From Bursaphelenchus xylophilus (lineage: Eukaryota > Nematoda > Chromadorea > Rhabditida > Aphelenchoididae), in the NCBI GenBank assembly GCA_904066235.2, contig CAJFCV020000002.1, forward strand, positions 6,138,001-6,202,000: a DNA stretch of 64,000 nucleotides, read 5' to 3'. Shown here in pieces: positions 52,778 to 63,941 of the stretch; the stretch's first letter is position 1; each line of letters starts with the position of its first letter. A model generated the notes under the pieces. It did no database searches, had not been told where the DNA came from, and saw only the letters and a list, made by a program, of their open reading frames with translations. Both the position numbers and the translations under genes were made by a program.

Positions 52778-54923
52778 ATGGGCGATTCTGACTATGCGGA
52801 ATCAAGTAGTTACGAAGAGGAATACCGAGCTCGAAAAACGCGGCGGAGAAAGCACGAGAAGAATATTAACCAGGAGATTCAATTTGCAAGTACTGAAAAC
52901 GAAGGTAAGATGAACGTTTTGTACCTAAAATCTTCGCTTTAGTTGATAATGCTGTCTACAAATTTTTGATACAGAGGTTTGAGGTCTCCAAAGGAAGGCA
53001 TTCATCTAATTATAAAGCCGTGAGTTCACACTTTGCATTTTGTTTTATTGTTTTAGGCAATAACAGACTTCCTTCGCTTACTGATTGGATATGGATTCTG
53101 CGAGAGTGTCAAAACATTACGGATTAACCGTAAGTCTTATGATATAAATAACATCTGTTTAGTCCTACCTGCAAGAAATTATTACGCTCAGTGCAACAAC
53201 ATTGCAGAGTACCCGAATGTTATCAGATTGTAAGTTCTTGAGATTTACGGGTATTTTGTTTAGGTTGTTGAAAATTGGAGAGATGGATGATTTATTCGGT
53301 ACAGAGTTGTGGGATCAGCACTTTTTCAATATGCCTAAATTGTGAGTTTTGTTTTGTTTAATGTATTTTTAAGATGTATGGATGTGAATCTTGACTTTGC
53401 GTTTCGGTCCTCGATAGTCAACTGTTATATGAGCTGTGTATTTTCTGAGCAGAAAGGGGATTGGGCCTCGATCGCTATTATTATTGGAAAGTTGGAAGCC
53501 GAGAAGATTCTTGGGGGAAGAAGATATACAATCCGACCGCATTCTCCCTATCTTCCATTACTTTTTCTGTGTTCGATGCAAAGAAATCTTGCTCTTCTTC
53601 TTCCCACTGATCTTTTGAACGCATCGACGGATACGGTAAACTTATTCTAAAAAAATTATGTTTTTTAGACGGTTTCTGTTTTCAGAAGCGTTTCGTTTGG
53701 ATTAAACGATCTCCTCAGGAATCCGACTGCGTTCTTTGAGCTCAATTCGTTCATTTTCAAGATAGCTAATGGTCTGAAAGATCAGGCGTTCCAACAGGGA
53801 CGATCTCTGGTTCAGGCCGGGGCTTTCCAGTTTACAGAAAACGAGGTATGGTTAATTATATCTCGTATTGTTTTCTTTTTTGACAACAGTCTATAGTGAG
53901 CTAATTACATAGTATGCAGACCAAAATGAGCCGATTTCGAGAACCTTTCAGATATCTGTAGTTACCTTATATCCTGGGTAGGAAGTGTAAAGATGTAATA
54001 TGAGTAGTAAGTAGGTAATTTGACAGATTAAGCGATCTACATTGCACTCACAATTTGTTTGTACCCAAATTTGCCTTTTCGAAGTTGAATCTTATAACTT
54101 AACTAAACTTACAATTTTGCAATCACATTTGTTCTATCAGGATAAGAGTTTTCACAGAAACTGAAAGGTAATCGAGAGCTGCTGTTTATGGCCCATAATG
54201 GAGGTACACGTTTTTTAGTATAACCGAGCTCTGGAATGGTTAAATCTTGTGAATCAATTCGAGATGTATAAGGATAATAGGACAGAGGAGGTGGCCAATA
54301 CTCTTTTAGATGCATTTGTGTTCCAAATAGAGTCCTTGGTTACTTCTTTTATGTCGGAAGCAGTCGTTTTAATGCCTGGCGTATTGGAATTGATGTCAGA
54401 TTTAGATGATTTCGAATCTCTTGACAAAATATGCGAAGTTTGTTGTTCGGATGTTTCCATATTTCCCACTGTATGTAGAGTTCTGAGGCAACGAGAAAGG
54501 GTTGATTTGTTGGCGAAGGTGTTCGGTGAGGTATGGTAACTTCAGTGTATTCTTTTATTTGATTTTTCTCAATTACAGGTGATAAAACAAAATGCAATTG
54601 AGGTCTCAAGATGCGAAGAAACGAAAGAGTTGATGTCTCATCGAAGCGCAGAGCCCGAGAATTACGGATTTAGAGACGACATTGTGGAAGAAAACATACC
54701 TGTTGTATTTGGAGTATTAGATCTCGGAAGGAATCGCAGTGATTTGAAGGCCTGGCAAGCGCTATATGATACTTTGAGAAGAATTGAGAGTCAACCGGAG
54801 AAAGTCAGACCGTTTTATGAGAGAAGGAGGACTTGGTGGCCTCAATTTCACAGTGGAGAAGTGGATTTTGAATGCCGAAAGGTTCGGAAAAAATGTTTTA
54901 AGCGGCTTCGGAAATGTTTATAG
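52778..54923 (+). CDS. TAF1A-like subunit of the RNA polymerase I factor SL1/TIF-IB
   Basis: Nine exons (52778-52904, 52943-53019, 53057-53129, 53163-53229, 53264-53341, 53374-53635, 53669-53845, 54219-54530, 54579-54923) give 505 residues. The best evidence is the C-terminus: VVFGVLDLGRNRSDLKAWQA followed by PFYERRRTWWPQFHSG. As I remember it, human TAF1A reads [21 protein letters not shown] and then ..NWWPGFHF in the same order. The rest is helical and leucine-rich, consistent with the TPR-like TAF1A fold, with an acidic/basic N-terminus (YEEEYRARKTRRRKHEK). TAF1A with TBP, TAF1B and TAF1C recruits Pol I to rDNA promoters in the nucleolus. The downstream GTF3C5 gene starts 162 bp after the stop on the same strand, suggesting an operon. 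Confidence is moderate because this protein is poorly conserved. Confidence 0.7.
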
Positions 54924-55085
54924 GCTTTTTTTCCCTGGTTGTTGTTAATTGTATATTGCTGTTGATTTTATTGTTATAAAAATGAACTTTTCGATGTTCA
55001 GGTTAGTATATACGTTAGGTCGTTTTATATTTGATCGACTTACAATTAGTTACATTTCATGTAGACTTTAAAAAGCTGATCTAGA

Positions 55086-57677
55086 ATGGAAGATTGTGAC
55101 GGAAAAGATCTTATTCTTGTCGAACATCCGGCGATCGTAAAGAATGCAAGCAAGGGATTGGAAACATTAGGGGGGATCGAAGAAATCAATGAAGTAAGTA
55201 CAATTAATGATGTGTTTAAGGTGTTCAGGCATTTAATGGAAATAAATCGCTTGAGCTACGATTCAATCCAGAGAATTTGTACCAAAGTGCAATCCAAGCC
55301 GAGCGGAAGAATATGGTGGCCGGGTTGTCTGGGTTGATGCAGGTTGTGTTCAAGATTAGACGAAAGAAGTCTAATCCCGATGTGTGTGAGACTGAATGTC
55401 TGGGAGTGGTAGGGAAGACATTCTTTTGTCATGTCTGTTTTAGATAAGTAATGTGTACACATTCAAAAGCATGGCGGATTTCCAGTTTTTGCCAATAAAA
55501 CTGACCGATAAACAACAGAAAGATCAGCCAATTTACGAAGATCTCCTTCCCCGGTTAATACCGACTTCTTTTCATTCCGCATTTTCTTGGTTAACTCACA
55601 AAGAGCCAAATTCAGAAGTAACTCCGAGATTTCTACCTCCCTATATCTTCAGTAGATACACAACAGGAGCTTCTACGAAGATTCTTGCTCATGAACCAGA
55701 CAAAAGTGAACTGACGGGCAAGGTTTCTCATGGAAAAAGTCGGTCTTGTTTGTATTTCTTGACGAGCCTTTGAGTCAATATATATATTTATATATGTTCA
55801 TTTTAGATCTAAGAACCGAGCGGAAGTCATATACTTTGACGTTGCAACACAACGATGTATTTCCGGATTTCCCTTCAGAGCAAGCAGTTCAAGATGTAGA
55901 TAATCGTGTCAAGAATCCGGAGCCTCATCGTCTAATGAAAGAATTATACGAGGAACGGCCAATGTGGAATAAGGCCGCTATCCAGTGTAGGACCAAGTTG
56001 GATGACAGTATATTAAAGTATGCCTCATTATGAATACACAATGATTTTAGAGTGCTAATGGCAAAGTATGCATTTTACATATACAGCGGCCCGTGGGGTC
56101 GGTTGTGGTGTAAATTCGGCTATGATCCACGAACAGATGTGAACGCCAGGAAGTACCAAACAGTTATGGTGTCTTTCCGAAAGCATCAGAAGATTCCGGA
56201 AAGACATCGGCGACTTAGATCTAGCTACAGAGAGAGCAGAGGGCTGTCAAGGATGGACGAAGACTTCGTTTATACACCTGGGCATTTGCCTGCAGTTAGA
56301 CAGATGTGGTATTCTGTGTGTGATATTCAATTACCAGTGGCTCAGAAAGTAAATCGCGCGGATTACTGTAGTGGATTGGACCATTACGATGCAGTGACGG
56401 GCTGGCTGACTCCAGTATGTTTCCTCCAAAATCGGTCTTATTTCTCCCCTCTTAAGTACTGGATTTATGGGTTTTCGATGATGCTGATTGCGAAAATCAA
56501 ATCCATTATGCTTACATCAAAAAATTAAAAAATTTAATTTTTATAAAATATTCATTATTTTTACAAAAAATCAAAAAAATTACTTTTTAACAGTAGTACT
56601 ACTTAACAAAAGTAAAAATTATATAAAGGGTGTTCAGGCATGGCGCCTAAATGCGACTTATTACGTCTTCGGCCGACTGGCAGATGAAAAAACGGCAATT
56701 TGGCGGAGAAAAAATTATCCCATTTAAGAAATTGTGATGAGAAAACTATCTGCCGAGCATCCGCCGATAAGAAGAGTCATATTTTTTGTTTGATAAGGGC
56801 CGTATAAGACCTACAATTTTAGTTTTCTCATCATTATGTGTTAAATGGGTTTATTTTTTCTCCGCCGATTTGCCGTTTTTTCTTCTGCCAGTCGATCGAA
56901 GACGTAATAAGTCGTATTTAGGCTTGGAGTTATGGTACTTTGAATGTGGCCCGGACGGTATATCAAAATTAGATTTGTGTCAAAGTCGGTGCAGAAGAGC
57001 CGCGAATCTCGGCAAAATACGTTTTCGACCATGACGAACATTTTTGTAATTGAAAAATTGTTTGTGTGATGTAGCCTTCCAAGTTGAATGCCGAAAAAGT
57101 ATATTGGACATCGTACCTTGGTAATTTTCCAAGTAGTGCAAGGATACATACTAAAAAAATTCACTTACAAAAATTTTCTCCATGGTCGGAAGCGTGTTTT
57201 GGTGAGATTCGCGGGTCTACCGTAACCCCCGTATACGGTAATTTCCGAAACTAAAAATTCGTGCTGACGTTCAGCAAACGATTCGAAGTTGGTCGTTTTT
57301 TCGAAATGTCGTGGCCATCCTTCGAGTTGTAAAAACTCTCTTTTAAAAAACGCTAGACGGATCGAACCTGTCTTTTGCCGGGCCGAAAATCCAAAAAAAA
57401 GATCTTGTCGCTGACCACCCCTGGCCGCATCCTGTGCATTACAACTTTGATAAGAGTTGTCATCCAATTTTGTAAACATATCTTATTTCAGGACACAATC
57501 AACAACATTCGACAAGCAATCAAAGAAGATGTCCGTAGGACCTCGAAACAGCTAGAACTAGCAGATCCCGAGACTGGAGATGCCAATCTTTCCGATGGAA
57601 GTGATAACAGCGAAATGAATGATATCACGGACATGAATGATGATGGGGCGATAATGGAGATCACCGAGGAATGGTGA
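55086..57677 (+). CDS. General transcription factor 3C subunit 5 (TFIIIC63, GTF3C5)
   Basis: Six exons (55086-55193, 55256-55408, 55444-55747, 55807-56017, 56051-56414, 57492-57677) give 441 residues. Family blocks occur in order: LVEHPAIVKNASKGLETLGG (human VEYPGVVRDVAKMLPTLGG), LRFNPENLY, an MADFQFLPI block (human MSDFQYLAV), FLPPYIFSRY, RPMWNKAAI, YIYSGPWGRLWCKFGYDPRT (human YYMITGPWRSLWIRFGYDPR), HLPAVRQMWY, and an acidic C-terminus. TFIIIC binds the A and B boxes of tRNA genes in the nucleus. This subunit belongs to the A-box-binding tauA module. The donor of exon 3 is uncertain by a few codons (gtcggt or gtttgt). Intron 5 is 1.08 kb and filled with repeats. It lies directly downstream of TAF1A and probably shares its promoter. 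Confidence 0.88.
56640..56940. mobile_element. Hairpin MITE in a GTF3C5 intron
   Basis: GCCTAAATGCGACTTATTACGTCTTCG..CGACTGGCAGATGAAAAAACGGCAA on the left is mirrored by TTGCCGTTTTTTCTTCTGCCAGTCGATCGAAGACGTAATAAGTCGTATTTAGGC on the right. The arms are about 85 bp. A remnant of the CGATGGTGCTGATT foldback lies just upstream at about 56460-56600. Confidence 0.8.
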
Positions 57678-57759
57678 GAAAGGAGATAACAATGTACATA
57701 TATTTATTTTGATTGATGAGTGATAAATGTACAAGTGAAATTGGCCAATCTTATTTGAA

Positions 57760-59526
57760 TTATGCTTTATTGTTGTCCCATCCTCGAGCTCTCTTCACCG
57801 CCTCTTTCCATTTGATCATCTCCTTCTCCCTTTGTTCATGTTCATTTATAGGAGAGAAGGTCTCCACTTTCTGGTTGATATGTTCGGTAAACTCTTCTAA
57901 TGTTACTTGTTGAGCTCCAAGTCCTCCGGCAATGGCTGCACCCCACCCAGATATTTCAGCCATTTTTGAGCATACGATTGGCCGACCGAGAGTATCAGCC
58001 TGCATTTGGTTAAACAACTTGTTTGAGGTCATTCCACCATCAACCTTAAAGGATAACTATAGTGTTGTCTCACAGGTTAGAATACTCATTTGCCATAGAT
58101 TTGTTACCTTAATAGTTTGAACTTTGGTGTCTTCCATGTCGTGTTCTACAGCCTCAACCATCTCGGCAGTCTGAAAAGTGACCGCTTTCAATGCAGCCCG
58201 GGCAATATGAGCCTTGGTTGCACATTGGGTGAGTCCACAGATGGTCCCACGAGCAGATGCGTCCCAGTATGGAGTGTAAAGACCAGTGAAACAGGGGACA
58301 AAGTAAACATCTTCGGTGTCCTTCACTGATCCGGCCATCTCCTCCACGTCGTTTGCCTCTTTTATAAATCCAAGATTGTCCCGAAGAAAGCGAACAACGT
58401 TTCCACCAATGGACCCAGATCCCTCCAAGGCATAGCAAACAGGTGCATGAGGACCAAACTAAAAAAATACATGATATTGAGAACAGCAAGGTTAATCACT
58501 CACCTGGAATCCTACAGTAGTCAAAAGTCCATTCTTGGAGAGGATTGGAGCAACTCCAGTGTTGCATAGCATAAAAGTACCGGTGCCATAAGTGTTCTTC
58601 ACATCTCCCTTCTTCAAACAATTGTGCCCCACCATGGCGGATTGCTGATCCCCCAGACAGCCAGCAATCGGTATCCCGACCAAATCTCCTTCCTTCATGT
58701 ATCCATAGATCTCGGCCGATGATTTTATTTCAGGGAGAATTTCCATTGGTATCTCGAAGAAGTTGCATAATTCAGAGCTCCATTTCCTTTTATGAAGGTC
58801 CAGCAGAAGAGTTCTGGAGGCGTTGGTGACGTCAGTAACATGAGCCTGACCTCCCGTCAACTTCCAAATGATCCATGAATCTACCGTACCAAAGAGAAGG
58901 TCCTTTTTATGAAGGCATTCCTTAACTTCGGGAACATTCTCCAGAAGCCAACGAAGTTTTAGGGCGCTGAAGTATGGATGGATTGGGAGACCAGTCTTCT
59001 GCTTGAAGTAATCTTTGTCTCTGAAAAAATCAATATCATAAAAAAAGTATACGGTACATTTTGACCAAAAATAAATAGATGACTTACTGAGTAGGAGTCT
59101 TCATGATGGTATTTTGAGCCAATTCAGATGTCCTAGTGTCCAACCAGACGATGGCATTGTGCAGAGGAAGGCCTGTGGCCTTGTCCCAGACTACGGTCGT
59201 CTCTCGTTGATTGGCCACTCCAATCGATTTTATCTCTTCCTTTGAGATCCCCATGCTCTCCAATTTGATGCAGCACTTGTTGATGGACTCAGTACAGGTG
59301 TCCAAGATCTCCAGGGGATCCATTTCCACCCAGCCATGGTTTGGGAATTGTTGGCGGACTTCGATCTCAAACCAAATCCGTTAGGATTCACGTGAAAAGA
59401 GCGACAAGAAGATAAAACTTATTTTATTCTTACTTGATGGCTGCAAACCAACTCTCCAGTGTCAGATTCGAAGACGAGGAATCGACTGGACGAAGTTCCT
59501 TGGTCAATTGCACCCAGAAGCACCAT
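57760..59526 (-). CDS. Glycerol kinase
   Basis: Five exons (59434-59526, 59088-59365, 58504-59020, 58108-58458, 57760-58044) give 507 residues, the full FGGY-kinase length. It phosphorylates glycerol to glycerol 3-phosphate with ATP, feeding glycolysis and lipid synthesis. Diagnostic parts are the N-terminal phosphate-binding motif [15 protein letters not shown], then [24 protein letters not shown], the FGGY signature region [15 protein letters not shown] with [12 protein letters not shown], and [12 protein letters not shown]. All catalytic regions, including the Asp of the MTSN block (VDGGM), are present, so the enzyme should be active. C. elegans has one clear orthologue on chromosome II. 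The stop lies 82 bp from that of the convergent GTF3C5. Confidence 0.95.
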
Positions 59527-60520
59527 TTTCGTTTATTAGTCAATGTTAATAACTAACGATCAGGTCTGAAAATAAAATCATTTAAAACTTTTTGTAGGAG
59601 AAAGACGGAGTATGGTTGGTGGGAAAAGGAGCCGCAATGGCCAGCGACGTCCGGCGAGACGCGTCTTTTAAAGAAAACCCTTCCAGCTTGAATCTTATCA
59701 ATATTACCGTATGCATTCTGCCCCCCCCCCCTCCACCAGATTCAAAACAAGTCCACACGGCAATAAACCGACGAAAGCTTTACAACCACCGAAATGAAGA
59801 AAATATAAATTTCTGCGCGTCTTTTAAAAGTCATCATCATCATCGGGCGATCTCTGAGAAGGGACTCGACTCTTCTGGGCGAGCAAACCCCTTTCTTTTA
59901 TCATGAGAGATGATAAAATGATATAATGAGTGATAAGGAAGGGTGCTCGGAAACCAAGCACGATAGTATTCACCATGACTTGCTACCGTAATGTCCATAA
60001 TTGTAGAACTGCAGAGATTTTGAGAAAAATCCAAAATTTCCAAAAAAAATAAGACAAAAAAAGATAAATGGAAACCAGGAACGCCAGATAAATTCCAACG
60101 TGATAAGAGATCTCTCCGTCCCCACAACCGTGCACGCCACGTGACAGTTGTTTGAGATGGGTTCCGGTTTGATATAAACGATAAAAGAAGAGGACATACG
60201 ACCTCTGACGAAATAAGTCTCTGATCACAAACACTTCGTCAATCATCTATCTCATGTATTGTGTCTAGTATTCTTTATTAAGAAGAATGATAAATGATGG
60301 GACCTTTCAAAGCAATCGATAAACGGAAAATTGTCGGGAAAAAAAGTGACGGCAAGGAGAAAAGTAAACTAAATTGTTTAACTGATAGCAAAAATATAAG
60401 TAATAAAGATAAAGACGGAAATCATATGGGAACGGGAAGGGGCTCCACTCGGCTCCACAAATCTGGAGATCACCGTATCCGGCACAAGAAGGACGATATT
60501 TGGACTCTGAGAAAGTGACG
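59527..60520. other. Intergenic, probable glycerol kinase promoter
   Basis: No gene recognised. A C run lies at 59722-59731 and a CATCATCATCAT run near 59833. Open frames are T-rich and overlap one another on the same strand, which argues against coding. Confidence 0.5.
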
Positions 60521-61061
60521 TCATAAAAAGGAACTTACAAATTTCACTTCGTGATTACAATCCGACTTTAAATAACTCAGATTGACATCCGCAAGGCTGT
60601 TATCTTCATCATAATCATCAGATTTCAATGCACATTCGCCATTCGAACCTGATTTCGTTGGCAAAATTAGTTCAACTTGACTGTCTGAGAAAGATTACAT
60701 ACGCAAAATTTAATTTGATTACCTTGCGTTGTTTCATTACCCTCGTTAATTTCACAACTCTTTTCTAAGTCACTGAATTTTATTTTACATTCTTTGTCAA
60801 AGGATACGGTAATTTTGCTGTTCTTTGGGTACTTCAACATCAGTGGAATATCCAACTTTTGAACTTCGACAGTCCTGAAACCAAGGTTTGCATTGAAACG
60901 TTGTTATTATAATAACCTTACAAACGGCCATCCTTGTACGAGATGTAATCTTTATATAAAGACGGCATCTCATCTTCCGCGGTAATTGCCACAAACTCTT
61001 CCAATCCGGATATCAAATTGCATGAAGAAAATACAACGAGAACAATGGGAATCCACCGCAT
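60521..61061 (-). CDS. Secreted protein of unknown function
   Basis: Exons 60922-61061, 60723-60874 and 60521-60684 give about 151 residues. The N-terminus is a good signal peptide (MRWIPIVLVVFSSCNLISG). The mature part is acidic with a few cysteines: PSLYKDYISYKDGRL, KLDIPLMLKYPKNSKITVSF, KECKIKFSDLEKSCEI, and CALKSDDYDEDNSLADVNLS. Alternating hydrophobic residues suggest a beta-rich domain. The 3' end is uncertain. A strong donor (gtaagttcc at 60538) could splice to a further exon, or reading on ends at a TGA at 60521-60523 as annotated. I do not recognise a family. Confidence 0.6.
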
Positions 61062-61775
61062 TATATGTCAACCAAAATAGTGATTCAAATTTTGGAAATC
61101 TTTGACAAAAAATCTGAATTCCACAACCATGGAGATTTCCTTGCCCTTTCTTCCTATCTTCTTCCTCAACAATTAGATCAAGTACAGTGACGGACCTGAT
61201 CCAGTGGCGAAAAACGTACCATTTTGCATCCGGTAAGTATCAAAAAATGTGGCAAAATGCCTCCCTCTCCAATCTTTTGAAGGGCGCGCCCTTTCCCTCG
61301 CTAAGAGAGAAGAAGAAGCGGATTACGGTAGCTTTCACATAAAACCTAGCGTCGAAAACCCTTGAGAAAGATAGTGGAGGCCCTTTAAAAGCTTATTGTC
61401 GTAGCTACATTGAGACTTTAGCACCGGTGTAACATGTGTGTGTCTGCAACTTGTGGCTGTTTATCCAAGAGTATTCTCCATTGTGACAAATGTCATTGCT
61501 GTTCGGAATTGTATTTACGATCCTACTGCGGATTTTGACCTGCTGCTATCGAGATTAACCCCAGCAAACCAATTCCGTCATGAGGGCATGCGGTTGTAGT
61601 CGTCAGGACATATTTATATACAAAATGTGCCAGTAAGACTGCAGAAGGATGCAGTTTCAAATCAGGACCTTTTGACATAAAATAAACCAAAAATTTTAAT
61701 GGCCTCTAGCCCTTAAGCTGCTTGAATAGTTTGTCTATTGACCAATTATCGCCTCTGGTCATGATCATGAGTATC
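61062..61775. other. Intergenic with a small Cys-rich frame
   Basis: Contains a sequence starting CAGTGACGGACCTGATCCAG (about 61186), which looks like a mobile-element end without a mate in the window. A 34-codon cysteine-rich frame lies at 61434-61538. Confidence 0.45.
61434..61538 (+). CDS. Candidate 34-aa cysteine-rich peptide
   Basis: An ATG-to-TGA frame of 34 codons encodes eight cysteines, including CGC, CDKCHCC and a terminal C-G-F. The spacing (C-x-C and C-x2-C-x-C-C) resembles a metallothionein rather than a secreted disulphide-rich peptide, and no signal peptide is present. It is very short and has no supporting splice site or poly(A) signal, so chance is a serious alternative. Confidence 0.2.
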   Translation: MCVSATCGCLSKSILHCDKCHCCSELYLRSYCGF

Positions 61776-62321
61776 CAGGGGTGGTCAGCGGGCCGGGCCG
61801 GCCCGGCCCGGGCCGGCCCGGCCCGGCCCAAACGGGCCGGCCGGCCTCAAAAATGGAAAATTACAAACGGGCCGGGCCCGTCACGGGCCGGGCCGGGCCG
61901 GGCCGCGGGCCTGGGGTTTTTCCGGCCCGGCCCGGCCCGTCTAAATTACAATGCCAAACCGTTGGCATTCATTGTTTTCGCGCCGGGAAAATTAATTGAT
62001 GTTGTTATAGTTGCTGTTTCTCAAGTTCTAACACGTTTACAAGTCTATAGTTCCATTATAGAACCACAAAACTATCACATTGATCCTTTACTAGCTAGAT
62101 CAACGCCTTTTTTGCCTCAGTTTAGATCCCGAGCCTGGGCGCAGTTCGCAGAACCCTCTATAGACGGGCCTGCACGGGCCGGGCCGGGCCGGGCCAGGCC
62201 CGTCACGGGCCGGGCCGGGCCGGGCCTGGAAAAAGACTAGACGGGCCGGGCCGGGCCGGTGATTAGACGGGCCGGGCCGCGGGCCGAAAATCGGAAAAAT
62301 AGGGTCTGCTGACCACCCCTG
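61776..62321. mobile_element. hAT-type MITE with GGGCC arrays and intact 8-bp target duplication
   Basis: The 546-bp element starts CAGGGGTGGTCAGCGGGCC and ends GGGTCTGCTGACCACCCCTG. It is flanked on both sides by TGAGTATC (61768-61775 and 62322-62329), a perfect 8-bp target-site duplication. CAGGGGTGG-type ends plus an 8-bp duplication define hAT elements. The subterminal regions are packed with GGGCC/GGCCC repeats, and the centre has the imperfect palindrome AATGCCAAACCGTTGGCATT. No transposase is encoded. Confidence 0.95.
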
Positions 62322-62429
62322 TGAGTATCTTTTCAGTGTGAGAGTTGACACACAAAGATAGAGACTTGACCGAATAAATTTTTTTGCGAAAATATTTTTT
62401 TGGGGACTCAGTTTCTCAGTGCACTGAAA

Positions 62430-63941
62430 ATGTCTAAACTAAAGGTAAAAGTTATATCTCGGAATCCGGACGATTACCAGAGAGAAACCAAGAATGATAT
62501 TTACAAAGGCAGGTCCCTTTTCTTATATCAATAATTTGTTCTTTAGCTCCCCGTAATTTCAACGCCCCGGAAGATCCGTTCAGACATCTAACAGAGTACA
62601 CCAGAGCTCTGAATGCCGCGAAATTAGATCGGGTGTTCGCAAAACCGTTTATTTGCGCCCTGGACGGTCATTCAGAAGGTGTTCATATTCTATCCAAGCA
62701 TCCTACAAGATTGTCAACTGTTCTCAGTGGTGCTCGTGATGGTCAAGTAAAGATTTGGCATTTGAATACAAAAAAATGCCTGACGACCATCCAAGCTCAC
62801 ACAGGTCCAATTAACGGGCTTTCAGTGGACAGAGATTCTGGTGAAACCTATGTTACAGTTGGTCAAGATGCGCAGCTAAAGCTTTGGTCGTTGCCTGATG
62901 TAGTCGCGGGAGATCTAAATGAACCATTGCATTCAATTCCCTTGGCTGATGTTCCTCAAGCCGTTTCCCATGTTGCGAATTCTTCAGACTTTGTGACTTC
63001 TGGAGATGGGATTTGTGTTTGGAAATTATATCGAGATTCTCCGATTAGAAAGTACGACATGGGACCCAACAGTATTCACAGTGTGACATGCAATCCCATC
63101 GAAGAGAGTGTACTCGCTGGTTGTTCGACAGACCGATCAATATTTTTAGTGGATTCTAGACAAAAGGTTCCCTTAACTAGGGTTGTTTTGAAATTGAGGA
63201 GCAACAAAATAGCATGGCATCCACTGGAAGCGTACTCCTTCTTGGCAGCCAATGAGGATTACAAGTAAGCGATTTGAATACCTGGAAGATTTTTCAGCGT
63301 ATATGCCTTTGACATGAGGTACCTGGATTCAGCTAGGATGGTTCATCAAGGTCACACTTTGGCTGTTACAGATGTAGATTACAGTCCGACAGGTCAAGAA
63401 TTTGTTGCCGGAAGTTATGATCGTTCGCTGAGAATGTTTAATGTGGACAGAGTCAAGAGCCGGTATGTTGGTCATAACTTTCAAATCCGCTTTTAGAGAA
63501 GTGTACCATGCTCCGAGAATGCAACACGTGGTCTCAGTGGCGTGGTCATTAGATAATAAGTACGTTCTTTCTGGAAGCGACGAATTTAATATCCGCCTCT
63601 GGAAAGCGTATGCATCTGAGAAATTGGGCCCAGTAAGTAAACGTTGTTATTATGTTATCTTCGTTTAGTTGCGACCACGAGAAAAGGCCGCCATGGAATA
63701 TAATGACAAACTGAAAGAAGCGTATCAACATCACCCAGCTGTCGGCAGAATCCTTAAGCACAGACAACTCCCCAAACCAATTTACGCTGCTACAAAGGAG
63801 TTACGAATCATTCGGGATTCACATCGGCGAAAGAAATTCAACCGGATATACAAGAGCAAATCTGGGGAAGAGGACATACCCAACAAAGTTGAGCCAATCG
63901 TTCAGGTTGGATTCGAGAACAAACCTTCATCGCATGAGTAA
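62430..63941 (+). CDS. DCAF13/WDSOF1 (yeast Sof1) WD40 ribosome-biogenesis factor
   Basis: Five exons (62430-62508, 62547-63264, 63298-63462, 63497-63632, 63669-63941) give 456 residues. The N-terminus KLKVKVISRNPDDYQRETKN and the line RVFAKPFICALDGHSEGV match human DCAF13 almost word for word. WD repeats follow (VLSGARDGQVKIWHL, AVTDVDYSPTGQEFVAGSYD, VLSGSDEFNIRLWKA). The Sof1-specific C-terminal domain REKAAMEYNDKLKEAYQHHP and ILKHRQLPKPIY is also present. It is a nucleolar component of the small-subunit processome needed for 18S rRNA maturation. Intron 1 is a GC-AG intron (AAAG|gcaggt...ctttag). Any GT alternative breaks the conserved YKAPRNF join. No upstream partner gene is close on this strand. 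Confidence 0.95.

Noticed and set aside
57965..58060. Plus-strand frames over the glycerol kinase gene
   Set aside because: Antisense shadows of conserved kinase exons.
60294..60518. 74-codon plus-strand Lys-rich frame
   Set aside because: It is antisense to the possible extra exon of the secreted gene and has Lys/Asp-rich low-complexity composition.
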